NCBI GenBank assembly: GCA_003724185.1
Contig: RHGM01000001.1
Span: 434,001-498,000, forward strand
DNA length: 64,000 nt
Direction: 5' to 3'
Origin: Porphyrobacter sp. IPPAS B-1204
Lineage (GTDB): Bacteria; Pseudomonadota; Alphaproteobacteria; Sphingomonadales; Sphingomonadaceae
Shown: in pieces, positions 19,776-29,287 of the stretch
How the letters are laid out: every line of letters begins with the position of its first letter
Position numbering within the stretch: position 1 is the first letter of the stretch
Made by a program: the position numbers and the translations under genes
The notes under the pieces: model-generated
Seen by the model: the letters and a program-made list of their open reading frames with translations, nothing else
What the model was told of the DNA's origin: nothing
Database searches by the model: none

Positions 19776-20659
19776 GCCTCGACCACCCCCGCCAGCACCA
19801 GCGCCTCGTCAACCGCCTTTTTCGCCTCATCCGAAGCCTCGACTAGCGGCAGGCGCACCTCCGGTTCGATCCAGCCGTGGACGCGGCTCAGCGCATACTT
19901 CACCGGCGCGGGGCTGGCGTCGGAGAACATCGCGTAGTGCAGCGGGAACAGGCGGTCGTTCAGTTGCCGCGCCTTTTTCAGTTCATTGGCGGCAATCGCT
20001 TCGTGGAATTCCGCACACAGCTTGGGCGCCACGTTGGCCGTCACCGAAATGCACCCGCGTCCGCCCGCCGCCGCGTGGGGCAGCCACAGCTCGTCATTGC
20101 CCGACAGCTGGCAGAATTCCCGCCCGATTCCCATGCGGTGATCGGCCACACGCGACAGATCGCCGCTCGCGTCCTTGATGGCGATGATCCGGTCGGGATA
20201 TTTGTTCACCAGCGCCACCACCGTTTCGTCCTCAAGGTCGGTCACGGTCCGGCCCGGCACGTTGTAGAGCACGATCGGCAAATCGCTGTTCTCGGCAAGA
20301 AAGCTGAAATGGGCGATCAGCCCGCGCTGGCTCGGACGGTTGTAATAGGGCGCCACGCACAGTCCCGCTGCCGCCCCGGCCTTGCGGGAGAAGTTCATGT
20401 GGAGCAGCGCATTGCGGGTGTCGTTCGATCCGCAGCCCGCAATCACCGGCACGCGGCCCGCGGCCTGTTCAATGCAGACTTCGATCACGCGGTGATGTTC
20501 GGCGTTGGACAGGGTCGAGGCTTCGCCCGTCGTCCCGCAGGGCACCAGCGCGGCGCTGCCGTTTTCGATCTGCCAGTCGACCAGCCGCCGGAACGCTGTC
20601 TCGTCAAACGTCCCACCCCGAAAAGGAGTCACAAGAGCGGGTATCGATCCGCTGAACAT
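19772..20659 (-). CDS. dapA: 4-hydroxy-tetrahydrodipicolinate synthase
   Basis: Condenses pyruvate with aspartate semialdehyde, the first dedicated step of lysine and diaminopimelate synthesis. The 295-residue product begins MFSGSIPALVTPF. The Schiff-base lysine is in IIAIKDASGD, the catalytic tyrosine in PIVLYNVPGRT, and the pyruvate-binding GTTGE motif near residue 45 is intact. The ATG at 20659 is the family start; upstream in-frame codons lack similarity and overlap the promoter region of the divergent lytic transglycosylase. Confidence 0.96.
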   Translation of the reverse strand: MFSGSIPALVTPFRGGTFDETAFRRLVDWQIENGSAALVPCGTTGEASTLSNAEHHRVIEVCIEQAAGRVPVIAGCGSNDTRNALLHMNFSRKAGAAAGLCVAPYYNRPSQRGLIAHFSFLAENSDLPIVLYNVPGRTVTDLEDETVVALVNKYPDRIIAIKDASGDLSRVADHRMGIGREFCQLSGNDELWLPHAAAGGRGCISVTANVAPKLCAEFHEAIAANELKKARQLNDRLFPLHYAMFSDASPAPVKYALSRVHGWIEPEVRLPLVEASDEAKKAVDEALVLAGVVEA

Positions 20660-20756
20660 TGCCTTTGTCTCGCCTTCATCGCTAGATATCGGAATAGCGG
20701 AGGCCTCTCCTCCGTTACCCTCTCGTTCACCGCCTGATAAGGAGCCGATCGGCACA

Positions 20757-22718
20757 ATGTCCAGCATGGTCCGCACTTCTTTGTTCTCGCCACGGATTTA
20801 TGCTGCTCTCGGGCTGATCGCCGCCGGGTTCGCACCCCTGCCCGCTGCGGCGCAGGACTTTTCGGGGAATGATAACCTTGTCGCTCGCCAGCCGACCGCA
20901 ATCGATGCAGCGGTGGCGCGGTGGGAAGTGTTGCAGGCCAGCCGGACGCATTCCTTTGCCGACTACGCAGGCTTTGTGCTCGCCTATCCCAGCTTCCCGC
21001 GGATCGAGATTCTGCGCCTGCGCGCCGAAGCCGCTCTGGAGAACGAGGCTCCGCCGCAAGCCGATCTGCTGCGCTATTTCGATGCTCACCCGCCGCTGAC
21101 CAATCCGGCGCGGGCCCGCTATGCACTGGCGCTCGCCGCGGTGCAGCGGCCCGAAGCACTGACCGAAGCGCGCAAGGCATGGCGCGGCGGGCAGATGGGC
21201 GATCCTGTCGAGCTGTATATTTCAGGCCTTTACGGCGCTCAGTTCACGCCGGAAGATCACGCGGTGCGGATGGACGCGCTGTTGTGGCAGGGCAAGGCCG
21301 ATGCGGCATCGCGTCAGGTGATGAACCTTGCCGGGATCGACAACCAGCTTGCCCTCGCCCGGCTGTCGCTGCTGCGCGGTGCGCGGCCCGAAATGGCAGG
21401 CATTGCGGTGCCTGCGGGGGCAGAGGCCGATCCGGGCTATGTCTTCAACCTCGTCAAGTTTCTGCGCGGCAGCGGCCAGACGGGCGAAGCGGTGCGGGTG
21501 TTCACCAATCGCCCCGCCTTCACCCGCCCCGCGCTCGACCCCGAAGGTTTCGTGGGGGAGCTTCTGACGCTCGCCAAGGCCAGCGGCGCGCGCGATGCGG
21601 CGATGATCGCGGCGCGGACCGACGATCTGTTCGCGCCGGGCAGCGATCTTTCGGGCATGAGCTTCACGCTGCGTGACCGTCTGACCGATCTGATGTGGCT
21701 GGGCGGAACGCGAGCGCTGTGGGACATGGGCGATGGCACCACCGCCGCGCCGCTGTTCCAGCGCTATGGTGACACGGCCAAGACCCCGCTGACCAAGGCC
21801 AAGGGCTATTTCTGGGCAGGCCGCGCTGCACGGCAGGCAGGCAATCAGGCCGATGCGGCGCGCTATTTCGAAATGGCGGCGCAGTGGCCCGAATACTACT
21901 ATGGCCAGCTCGCCCTGTCAGCGCTGGGCCGCCCGATGCCTGCCTTTGCCGGCCTGCCCCAGCCCGCGATGGACGCCAGCGTGCGCGCCGAATTTGAGGC
22001 GCGCCCGGTTGTCCAGGCGATCCGCGCCCTCGCCGTCAGCCGCCGCGACTGGCGCACCGAACGCCGCTTCTTCGAAGCCCTCGGAGACGAAGCCGACACG
22101 CCCACCGAAATGCTGATGGCCGCGATGCTCGCCAATGAAGTCGGGCTGGACGAACTCGCCGTGGTGCTCGGCATGAAGGCGGGGGAAAATGGCCTTTCCG
22201 GACTGGAACGGATCGGCTTCCCCACCGTCCAGACCCCGCCCAACGTCAACGACTGGGTGATGGTCCACGCGATCAGCCGTCAGGAAAGCGAATTCGATCG
22301 CACCCGCGTCAGTCATGCAGGCGCGCGCGGGGTGATGCAACTGATGCCGGGCACCGCGCGCGAACAGGCGGGCAAGCTGGGGATGAATTACCTCGCCGCC
22401 GATCTCACCGGCGCACCGCAGTACAACATCACGCTGGGTGACGCCTATTTCGCACGGATGATGAGCTATTACGGCGGGGCCTATCCGCTTGCCGCAGGTG
22501 CCTACAACGCCGGGCCGGGCCGGGTGAACCAGTGGCTCCGCCTCAACGGCGACCCGCGCCGGGGCGAGATCGACTGGGTGACGTGGGTCGAGAAGATCCC
22601 CGCCAATTTCGAAACCCGCTATTACATCATGCGCGTGATCGGCAATGCCGTGACCTATTCGCACATGTATCCGGCTGAGGCGGGCCTGCCGCGCCCGGTC
22701 GATACCTTCCTGCGTTAA
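20757..22718 (+). CDS. Soluble lytic murein transglycosylase (Slt type)
   Basis: Cleaves peptidoglycan glycan strands with 1,6-anhydro product, in the periplasm. The 653-residue protein starts with a signal peptide (YAALGLIAAGFAPLPAAAQ), then a long alpha-superhelical region built of TPR-like helices (about 60-460), then a C-terminal SLT domain with the catalytic glutamate in SRQESEFDRT, GVMQLMPGTA and AYNAGPGRV. Start chosen at 20757, 12 bases after AAGGAG; an ATG three codons later is an alternative. greB begins 21 bases after the stop. Confidence 0.93.
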   Translation: MSSMVRTSLFSPRIYAALGLIAAGFAPLPAAAQDFSGNDNLVARQPTAIDAAVARWEVLQASRTHSFADYAGFVLAYPSFPRIEILRLRAEAALENEAPPQADLLRYFDAHPPLTNPARARYALALAAVQRPEALTEARKAWRGGQMGDPVELYISGLYGAQFTPEDHAVRMDALLWQGKADAASRQVMNLAGIDNQLALARLSLLRGARPEMAGIAVPAGAEADPGYVFNLVKFLRGSGQTGEAVRVFTNRPAFTRPALDPEGFVGELLTLAKASGARDAAMIAARTDDLFAPGSDLSGMSFTLRDRLTDLMWLGGTRALWDMGDGTTAAPLFQRYGDTAKTPLTKAKGYFWAGRAARQAGNQADAARYFEMAAQWPEYYYGQLALSALGRPMPAFAGLPQPAMDASVRAEFEARPVVQAIRALAVSRRDWRTERRFFEALGDEADTPTEMLMAAMLANEVGLDELAVVLGMKAGENGLSGLERIGFPTVQTPPNVNDWVMVHAISRQESEFDRTRVSHAGARGVMQLMPGTAREQAGKLGMNYLAADLTGAPQYNITLGDAYFARMMSYYGGAYPLAAGAYNAGPGRVNQWLRLNGDPRRGEIDWVTWVEKIPANFETRYYIMRVIGNAVTYSHMYPAEAGLPRPVDTFLR

Positions 22719-22739
22719 GGCCCTGATGACACCGCGCTC

Positions 22740-23219
22740 ATGACGGTTCAGGGGGCACCGATCACGCCTGCGGGCATGGCGGCCTTGAAGGCGCGCTATG
22801 ATCACCTGCTCGAAACCGAGCGCCCGGCGATTGTCGAGATCGTCAGCTGGGCCGCCGGCAATGGCGACCGCAGCGAGAATGGCGATTACATATACGGCCG
22901 CAAGAAAATGCGCGAGATCGACCGCGAACTGGCGCATCTGATCCGGCGGATGAAGACGCTGAGGGTAGTCGATCCCGGCGCGCAGGTGGATCGCTCCCGC
23001 GTGTTCTTTGGCGCGCGGGTGACCATTGCGGACGAGGATGACAACCAGCAGGTGGTGCACCTGGTCGGCGATGACGAGGCCGATGCGGGGCAAGGCCGGA
23101 TCGGCTGGAACGCGCCGATGGCCCGCGCCCTGCGCGGCGCAAGTGTCGGGGATTTGCGCGTCGTCAGCCTTCCCTCGGGCACCAAAGAGTGGGAAGTGCT
23201 GTCCATCATCTATGATTAG
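22740..23219 (+). CDS. greB: Transcription elongation factor GreB
   Basis: Rescues backtracked RNA polymerase by stimulating transcript cleavage. The 159-residue product has an N-terminal coiled coil with the acidic tip residues expected for Gre factors (GNGDRSENGDYIYGRKKMRE), where the YIYG segment favours GreB over GreA, and a C-terminal FKBP-like domain (RVFFGARVTIADEDD, GWNAPMARALRGASVGD). The following gene overlaps its end by eight bases, indicating coupled translation. Confidence 0.92.
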   Translation: MTVQGAPITPAGMAALKARYDHLLETERPAIVEIVSWAAGNGDRSENGDYIYGRKKMREIDRELAHLIRRMKTLRVVDPGAQVDRSRVFFGARVTIADEDDNQQVVHLVGDDEADAGQGRIGWNAPMARALRGASVGDLRVVSLPSGTKEWEVLSIIYD

Positions 23220-23688
23220 GCTCCCGCTTCTCACCTTGCTGCTGATTGCCGCGCCTCTGGCTGCGCGTGAGAGCCTTGGCGTTTATGATGGCTGGGCGGC
23301 GTTCAAGGATGCCAAGCCCTTGCGCTGCTATGCGATTGCCAAGGCGCAGGGAAAACTGCCCGCGCCGGCCTATGCCACGATATCGAACTGGCCGGACCGA
23401 AAGGTGCGCGGGGCGGTGCATCTGGTTTTGTCGCGTGATGTTGCCGACAAGAAGCCGGTGCGGCTCACTGTCGGCGACAAGCGTTTCGATGTGGTCGCCA
23501 AGGGCCGCAACGCCTGGGCGAAGGACGCGCGCGACGATGCCGCGATCATTGCCGCATTGCGCTCGGCCACGCGGATGAGCGTCTCGGCAACGGGCGCCAA
23601 GGGCGGCACTTTCACCGACCGCTACAGTCTCGCGGGCGCCGCCACGGCAATTGACGCGGCAACCGTCGGATGCGCGCAGAAGCGCTGA
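23212..23688 (+). CDS. Exported protein, IalB-like
   Basis: A 158-residue protein starting MIRLPLLTLLLIAAPLAAR, a clear signal peptide. The mature part (SLGVYDGWAAFKDAKPLRCYAIAK, shown here only in part, then LVLSRDVADKKPVRLTVGD and the C-terminal DAATVGC) resembles the invasion-associated locus B family: a short beta-rich secreted domain with two cysteines. Similarity is weak to the eye, so the name is tentative. Its ATG lies inside the last codons of greB, so expression is probably coupled. Function unknown. Confidence 0.75.
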   Translation: MIRLPLLTLLLIAAPLAARESLGVYDGWAAFKDAKPLRCYAIAKAQGKLPAPAYATISNWPDRKVRGAVHLVLSRDVADKKPVRLTVGDKRFDVVAKGRNAWAKDARDDAAIIAALRSATRMSVSATGAKGGTFTDRYSLAGAATAIDAATVGCAQKR

Positions 23689-23727
23689 CTGGTCAAACCG
23701 CCCAAGCGCGACTATATGCGCGGCCTC

Positions 23728-24981
23728 ATGTCCGACACCGCACTCATGTCCATTCCGGGCCTCGTTGACCCGGTTCCCGCCACGCGCGACATCACGCCGC
23801 GTGCCGATGGCCGTATCGACCTGATCGGCCTGCCCCGCCCCCGCATCCGCGAATTGTTTGCCGAGGCTGGCCTGGACGAAAAAGCCGCCAAGCTGCGCGC
23901 CAAACAGGTGTTCCACTGGCTCTACCACCGCGGTGTCACCGATTTCGAGGCGATGACCGATATCGCCAAGCCGATGCGCCCGTGGCTGGCGGAGCGTTTC
24001 GTGATCGGCCGCCCCGATGTGGTGGAGGCCCAGCATTCGGTCGACGGCACCCGCAAGTGGCTGCTGCGCACCGCCGATGGCCACGATTTCGAGATGGTGT
24101 TCATCCCTGACGAGACACGCGGAACCCTGTGCGTCTCCAGTCAGGTCGGCTGCACCCTCACCTGCTCCTTCTGCCACACCGGCACGATGCGGCTGGTGCG
24201 CAATCTCACTCCGGGCGAGATTGTCGGGCAGGTGATGCTGGCGCGTGATGCTCTGGGCGAATGGCCAAAGGGCACGATGATCAGCGATGCCGACGTGGTG
24301 GATGAGGATGACGAGGCGGGCCACTACACCGCCGACGGGCGTCTGCTCACCAACATCGTGATGATGGGCATGGGCGAGCCGCTGTATAACTTCGACCACG
24401 TGCGCGACGCGTTGAAGCTGGTGATGGACGGCGATGGGCTGGCCCTTTCGAAGCGGCGCATCACCCTTTCCACCAGCGGCGTCATCCCGATGATGGAACG
24501 CTGCGGCGAGGAGATCGGGGTGAACCTCGCGGTGTCCTTGCACGGCGTGCGCAAGGAAGTGCGCGACGAGCTGGTGCCATTGAACAAGAAATACGGCATC
24601 GAGCAGCTGCTTCAGGCCTGCGCCGATTACCCCGGTGCCAGCAACGCCCGGCGCATCACGTTTGAATATGTGATGATCAAGGGCAAGAACGACAGCGATG
24701 ATGACGCGCGTGAGCTTGTCCGGTTGCTGCGCCAGTTCAACCTGCCGGCGAAGGTCAACCTGATCCCCTTCAACCCCTGGCCGGGCGCGGGCTACGAAAC
24801 CTCGACGCCTGACCGCATCCGCAGCTTCTCTCAGATTGTGTTCGAAGGCGGCTTTTCCGCCCCGGTACGCACGCCCCGGGGCCGCGATATCGACGCGGCG
24901 TGCGGGCAGTTGAAGACTGCGGCGGAAAAGAAGTCCCGCGCCGAACGGGATCGTGAGGCTGCGGCGGCGCTTAAAGTCTGA
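23728..24981 (+). CDS. rlmN: 23S rRNA (adenine2503-C2)-methyltransferase RlmN
   Basis: A radical-SAM enzyme that methylates A2503 of 23S rRNA and A37 of some tRNAs. The cluster motif CTLTCSFC supplies the three iron-sulfur cysteines (142, 146 and 149 with this start), and the SAM-binding MGMGEPLYN, the STSGVIP strand and the methyl-accepting C-terminal cysteine (in DIDAACGQL) are present. An in-frame ATG four codons upstream (23716) is equally possible; neither has a good ribosome-binding site. 417 residues, usual for alphaproteobacteria. Confidence 0.96.
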   Translation: MSDTALMSIPGLVDPVPATRDITPRADGRIDLIGLPRPRIRELFAEAGLDEKAAKLRAKQVFHWLYHRGVTDFEAMTDIAKPMRPWLAERFVIGRPDVVEAQHSVDGTRKWLLRTADGHDFEMVFIPDETRGTLCVSSQVGCTLTCSFCHTGTMRLVRNLTPGEIVGQVMLARDALGEWPKGTMISDADVVDEDDEAGHYTADGRLLTNIVMMGMGEPLYNFDHVRDALKLVMDGDGLALSKRRITLSTSGVIPMMERCGEEIGVNLAVSLHGVRKEVRDELVPLNKKYGIEQLLQACADYPGASNARRITFEYVMIKGKNDSDDDARELVRLLRQFNLPAKVNLIPFNPWPGAGYETSTPDRIRSFSQIVFEGGFSAPVRTPRGRDIDAACGQLKTAAEKKSRAERDREAAAALKV

Positions 24982-24984
24982 TCA

Positions 24985-25419
24985 TCAACCGGGAAAGTTT
25001 GCGTCGCATTTGGTCAGATTCTGCTTCAGGCCTTGCACCGCACTTACGACCGCCTGCAAATTTTCCTGCGTGCGATCCTTCTGATAGCGCTCAAGTAGGC
25101 CGGTCATGAACCCAAGCGCCTTGTTGTGAAAGGCTCTGAATTCCTCGACAACACGTCCTTCTTCCCACTCGGGCGGGCGAGCATCCATCGCATATTGCAG
25201 CCAGTATTTGGAGCGCGTGTCGTAGTCGATGCCATCGCTGACCTTGAAGCCCTTGTCGGTGAGCACGACGTGAAGAACCCCCAGCGAGGCGCACGCGATC
25301 GCTTCTTCCCGCGACAATTGCTGTGTTTGCTGAAGAGCAGTCGCAGCACCCATGGCCGGACTGGCGACAGCAGTTGCAGCCACTGCCAGCGAGAGCCTGC
25401 TGGAAAGAAGTTTCTGCAT
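24985..25419 (-). CDS. Small exported protein of unknown function
   Basis: A 144-residue product with a signal peptide (MQKLLSSRLSLAVAATAVAS, cleavage near PAMGAATA). The ATG at 25419 follows AAGGGGGGAAC, a good ribosome-binding site. The mature part is helical, has two cysteines (REEAIACASLGVLHV and NLTKCDANFPG) and otherwise no motif I recognise. It converges on rlmN with only three bases between the stop codons. Codon use matches the neighbours, so it is probably a genuine but uncharacterised gene. Confidence 0.7.
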   Translation of the reverse strand: MQKLLSSRLSLAVAATAVASPAMGAATALQQTQQLSREEAIACASLGVLHVVLTDKGFKVSDGIDYDTRSKYWLQYAMDARPPEWEEGRVVEEFRAFHNKALGFMTGLLERYQKDRTQENLQAVVSAVQGLKQNLTKCDANFPG

Positions 25420-25557
25420 CGTTCCCCCCTTAAGATCCGACATCAATATTGCGAATGCGCAACGAAGACAATCTTCGGTCGCTCTGCCGTATTCCCGACG
25501 CCATCGCCCATCATCAGACGCGCGCAAGCGACAGCACGAAGCGGCTGCGGCGGCGGG

Positions 25558-26418
25558 TTAAACCCCCGACACTGTGAAGATCAGCGGCGCGTGATCGGAA
25601 AAGCGCTCGATCCAGTCGTCACGCTCGGCATTGCTGGCAAGCTTGGCCCAGCCCCCGATCTCCACCTCGTAACCCGCGCTGCGGTCAAGCTCGACATGCT
25701 GCGCCACGAACACATGGTCGAGCTCGGAGGGCGGCAGGCTTGATGTGGAACCGTTGAAGAAGGTGTGCGGGTGGCTGGTCGTCGGCTTGCGCATTTTGCG
25801 CATCTTCATCCGCTCGGTCATCACCGCGATCTCGCGCTCCATCGGGATATCGTGATCCTTGCGGAAGTAATCGAGCCCCATCGTGTTGTAATCGCCCAGC
25901 ACGATGAAATTGGCCTTGGCATCGCCGCGGCCCTGAAGTTTCACCGCCGCCTTGTCGAGCGCCAGCTTGAGTGAATAGATCCGCTCCAGCATCGCATCGC
26001 GCAGGCCAAACCCTTCCGGGTCCGGCAGGCTTTTTAAGTGCACGAACAGGATCGGGATATGCACATCCCCTTCATGCACCGTCAGCAGTGCGCCGGGGCG
26101 CAGGTAGATGTTGTTGCGCTTGAACTCGTCCTTCTGCGTGAAGAACGAGCCGAGGCCCTGGCGCACCCCGATCAGGATCTCCTGTGATTGCTGGCCGGTG
26201 GTGATGTTGAAGGTGTGGCGCGGGAAGGCCTTGACCATGCTTTCATAGACGAACCCGCTGGTCACTTCGGAAATGCCGAAGACATCGGGCTTCTCCTGCT
26301 CGATGAATTCGATCACCCGCTTCAGACGATCCGCACGCTTGGCCGGGGCGCGTGCGTCGGTCGCCTCGTGGCCGCTGAAATGCTCGATATTCCAGGTCAT
26401 GATCTTGAGCGGCAGCAT
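25558..26418 (-). CDS. Endonuclease/exonuclease/phosphatase family protein
   Basis: A 286-residue metal-dependent phosphoesterase of the EEP (DNase I-like) superfamily. The signature residues are in order: Asn in MTWNIEHF, Glu in FGISEVTSG, the Asp/Asn pair in FIVLGDYNTMG, and Asp/His in FSDHAPLIF near the C terminus. No signal peptide is visible, so the protein is probably cytoplasmic. Members act on DNA, inositol phosphates or other phosphodiesters, and the substrate here cannot be told. Divergent from the methyltransferase gene. Confidence 0.85.
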   Translation of the reverse strand: MLPLKIMTWNIEHFSGHEATDARAPAKRADRLKRVIEFIEQEKPDVFGISEVTSGFVYESMVKAFPRHTFNITTGQQSQEILIGVRQGLGSFFTQKDEFKRNNIYLRPGALLTVHEGDVHIPILFVHLKSLPDPEGFGLRDAMLERIYSLKLALDKAAVKLQGRGDAKANFIVLGDYNTMGLDYFRKDHDIPMEREIAVMTERMKMRKMRKPTTSHPHTFFNGSTSSLPPSELDHVFVAQHVELDRSAGYEVEIGGWAKLASNAERDDWIERFSDHAPLIFTVSGV

Positions 26419-26539
26419 GCGTCCCTCCCCTGCGATGCGGCTGATGGATGAAAGGTATCAGGATTCGGGACTTGCCGCCATGCCCGCCGCCGCCGGATTG
26501 CCGCTTGCCAGCGGAGCGCGGCGGGACGAGAAACGGGCC

Positions 26540-27130
26540 ATGATCGACGCTGACACAATCGCTTTCTATCAGGCCCGCGCACCGCATTGGGTGTTCCATT
26601 CGGGCGAACATTGTAGCCACCAGCTTGATAGCTTCCTCGACCGTCTGACGCCGGGCGCAGCCGTGCTGGAACTGGGCTGCGGCGGCGGGCGCGATGCGGC
26701 GCGGATGCGCGAGCGCGGCTTTGTTGTGGACGCCACCGATGCCACCCCCGCCCTCGTCACCCGCGCCAACCAGGCCTTTGCACTGGGTGCGCGGGTGATG
26801 GCGTTCCACGAATTGGCGGCCGACGCGCAATATGCCGGGGTCTGGGCGCATGCCAGCCTGCTGCACTGCCCACGTGCCGCGCTGCCCTGTGTACTGGCCC
26901 GCATTCACCGCTCGCTCTTGCCCGGCGGCTGGCATTTCGCCAGCTTCAAGCTCGGCAATGGCGAGGGGCGCGATCTTCTCGGGCGGCTGCACAATTTTCC
27001 GCCGCCCGAATGGCTGATCGCGGCATACGTAGCAGCAGATTTCGTGATCGAAGCGCAGGAAATCTATGCAGGCAAGGCCAGCGATGGCACCCAGCGCGAC
27101 TGGATCGATCTTACCGTGAGGAAGCCGTGA
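26540..27130 (+). CDS. Class I SAM-dependent methyltransferase
   Basis: A 196-residue methyltransferase with the SAM-binding motif I VLELGCGGGRDAARM at about residues 36-50, motif II region VVDATDATPALV, and a late ASLLHCP-type segment. Substrate unknown. Start ATG at 26540 is the first giving the expected N terminus. The downstream MOSC gene starts with a GTG that overlaps this stop codon (GTGA, 27127-27130), so the two are translationally coupled and probably act together. Confidence 0.88.
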   Translation: MIDADTIAFYQARAPHWVFHSGEHCSHQLDSFLDRLTPGAAVLELGCGGGRDAARMRERGFVVDATDATPALVTRANQAFALGARVMAFHELAADAQYAGVWAHASLLHCPRAALPCVLARIHRSLLPGGWHFASFKLGNGEGRDLLGRLHNFPPPEWLIAAYVAADFVIEAQEIYAGKASDGTQRDWIDLTVRKP

Positions 27131-27765
27131 AGCATCTTGTCACCGCCGTCTGCACCGGCACCGCCCGCCCATTCAACGGCGCGGAACTGAGCGCCATTGC
27201 CAAGCGGCCCCGCGAAGGCGCGGTGCAGGTGCTGGAAGACGGCCTTGCGCCGGACGAACAGGCCGACCGCAGCGTGCATGGCGGCCCCGAAATGGCGCTG
27301 CACCTGTACCCGCTCGATCATCACGTGTGGTGGCGCGATCAGATTGGCGATCATCCCGCGCTGGATGAACCCGGCGGCTTCGGATCGAACCTCGCTGTGA
27401 CCGGGCTTCTAGAGGATCACGTCCATATCGGCGACCGCTTCCGCCTCGGAACCGCGCTGATCGAGATCAGCCAGCCGCGCCAGCCGTGCTGGAAGATCGA
27501 ACACCGCTTCGGTCACAAGGGCATGGTCGCCCAGATCATCACAACGGGGCGGTGCGGATGGTATTTCCGGGTGCTGGAGCCCGGCGAAGTCGCGGCGGGC
27601 GACTCGCTCGAACGGGTCGCCATCGGCGCTGCGGAATGGAGCGTCGCACGGGTGTTCCGAGCGTTGGTGGCGGGCAAGGCAACGCCCGAAGAACTGGCCG
27701 CGTTGGCAGCGCTTGACCAGCTCACCCCGCGCCTTCGCGAAAGGGCGGCAGCCCGGCGCGGTTGA
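27127..27765 (+). CDS. MOSC domain-containing protein (YiiM-like)
   Basis: A 212-residue MOSC protein of the YiiM type. The conserved cysteine expected to bind persulfide or Mo-ligand sulfur is in SQPRQPCWKIEHRFG. The family is linked to molybdenum-cofactor chemistry and detoxification of N-hydroxylated bases, but the specific substrate here is unknown. The start is the GTG at 27127, overlapping the preceding methyltransferase stop; the next in-frame codons upstream lie inside that gene. A molybdoenzyme operon lies about 2.2 kb downstream. Confidence 0.87.
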   Translation: MKHLVTAVCTGTARPFNGAELSAIAKRPREGAVQVLEDGLAPDEQADRSVHGGPEMALHLYPLDHHVWWRDQIGDHPALDEPGGFGSNLAVTGLLEDHVHIGDRFRLGTALIEISQPRQPCWKIEHRFGHKGMVAQIITTGRCGWYFRVLEPGEVAAGDSLERVAIGAAEWSVARVFRALVAGKATPEELAALAALDQLTPRLRERAAARRG

Positions 27766-27899
27766 GCCACGGTTCATCGCAGCGACCGGCAAGCTGAGCA
27801 AAACTGGCGGTTTCCTGACATCGGCATTCATCCTGCGTTCCAGTAACCTGAACGAAAAGGGGGTCGCTCCATCGGGGAGCCGCCACAAGGAAACGGATC

Positions 27900-28352
27900 A
27901 TGAAACACCTTGCCCTGCTCGCCGCCGCCGGATCGATGGCATTCTTTGCCGTCCCCGCGCAGGCCGCCGAACTGCCGGTCGCCCCGGCTTCGGCCAGCAC
28001 CATCTTCACCGGGTTCAGCCCCGCCGCATCGCCGGTCTCGACCGTCGCCGAATACGACCGCGACCGCTGGGATGACCGCCGCCGCTATCGTGGCCGCGAT
28101 GATCGCCGCTGGCGCGATAACCGCCGCCACCAAGCCCGCGACGACCGCCGTTACTGGCAGGACCGTGATGGCCGCTGGCGCTGCCGCCGCAGCGACGGCA
28201 CCACCGGCCTTGTGGTCGGCGCCGTCGGCGGCGCGCTGCTCGGCCGCACCATCGACACCCGCGGTGACCGCTCGCTGGGCACCGTGCTTGGTGGGGTCGC
28301 CGGGGGCCTGCTGGGCCGCGAGATCGACCGCGGCGGCGCACGCTGCCGCTGA
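27900..28352 (+). CDS. Exported glycine-zipper 2TM domain protein
   Basis: A 150-residue protein with a signal peptide (MKHLALLAAAGSMAFFAVPAQA), a strongly charged Arg/Asp repeat region (about residues 52-95, rich in DRR and RDD) and a C-terminal glycine zipper (TGLVVGAVGGALLGRTI and LGTVLGGVAGGLLGREI). This resembles the Rickettsia 17-kDa-antigen-type glycine-zipper outer-membrane proteins. The ATG at 27900 follows AAGGAAACGG. It is followed by a strong terminator, so it is monocistronic. Probably an envelope structural protein; no enzymatic role is indicated. Confidence 0.82.
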   Translation: MKHLALLAAAGSMAFFAVPAQAAELPVAPASASTIFTGFSPAASPVSTVAEYDRDRWDDRRRYRGRDDRRWRDNRRHQARDDRRYWQDRDGRWRCRRSDGTTGLVVGAVGGALLGRTIDTRGDRSLGTVLGGVAGGLLGREIDRGGARCR

Positions 28353-28373
28353 CATTCTGACCTGACAAGGCTG

Positions 28374-28405
28374 AACGCCGCTGGCCCCACCGCCAGCGGC
28401 GTTTT
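28374..28405 (+). terminator. Intrinsic terminator
   Basis: A perfect 11-bp stem, AACGCCGCTGG (28374-28384) with CCAGCGGCGTT (28393-28403), followed by TTTT. It ends the glycine-zipper gene transcript. Confidence 0.9.
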
Positions 28406-28513
28406 CGCCTGTTCCGGCTGACAGGCCGGGGTCTTGCGCACCGCTCCCCGATTGAAGCGCAGCCCCGGCCCTGTTAGCGATAGGGCCATGCCCATTCTGC
28501 CCCGCCGCTTCGC

Positions 28514-29287
28514 ATGACCCGCCCCGCTGTGCTTGTAACCGGCGGGGCGACCCGTATTGGCGCTGCCATCGTCCGGCGCTTTGCCGAAGCGGGATGGCAT
28601 GTGGTGATCCATTACCGCAGCAGCGCCGCCGCTGCCGAAGCGCTCGCGGCCAGTCTGCCATCGGCCGAGACGATCGGCTTCGATCTGGCCGACGACAATG
28701 CTGCGCTGGCTGCCGTCGCTGACCTGGCTGCCCGTCTGCCCGACTGGCGCTGCCTGATAAACTCCGCCTCGGTGTTCGATTATGACGGCGTAACCGAACT
28801 CGATCCGGCGACGAACCGGGCCGCGATGCAGATCAACGCCCTTGCCCCTGCCCGTCTGGCGCAGACCTTTATCGCCCACGCGCAAAGCGAAGCCGTGCGC
28901 AGCGTGATCCATGTCACCGACATGAAGATCGAAAACACCAACCCCGATTTCTTCAGCTACACCATGTCGAAACACGCGCTGGCCGCCACCATCGGGATGC
29001 TGGCAAAGGGCCATGCGGGCAGCAATGTCAGGGCCTATGGCATCGCCCCCGGCGCGATCCTTGCCAGCCATGACCAGCACGAGGCGGAGACGGAAATCTC
29101 GCACCGGCTGAACCTCCTCCAGCGCAAGACCGGCGCGGACGAGATTGCCGATGCGGCGCTCTTTCTTGCCAGCGGCGCGCTCGCCAGCGGGCAGACCCTG
29201 TTCATCGACAGCGGCCAGCACCTGCTGGACCAGCCCCGCGACGTGATCTGGCTGGCGCGCGAGCAGGCGCAAGGGGCCATGTCATGA
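28514..29287 (+). CDS. SDR oxidoreductase, pteridine reductase/FolM-like
   Basis: A 257-residue NADP-dependent short-chain dehydrogenase. The cofactor motif is TGGATRIGAAI, with the arginine in TGxxxRxG typical of pteridine reductases and FolM-like dihydromonapterin reductases, followed by NSASVFDYDG and the catalytic YTMSK. This supports reduction of a pterin, but substrate cannot be proven. Its TGA overlaps the ATG of the cytochrome b gene (ATGA), which in turn overlaps the molybdoenzyme gene, so three genes form one tightly coupled operon. Confidence 0.82.
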   Translation: MTRPAVLVTGGATRIGAAIVRRFAEAGWHVVIHYRSSAAAAEALAASLPSAETIGFDLADDNAALAAVADLAARLPDWRCLINSASVFDYDGVTELDPATNRAAMQINALAPARLAQTFIAHAQSEAVRSVIHVTDMKIENTNPDFFSYTMSKHALAATIGMLAKGHAGSNVRAYGIAPGAILASHDQHEAETEISHRLNLLQRKTGADEIADAALFLASGALASGQTLFIDSGQHLLDQPRDVIWLAREQAQGAMS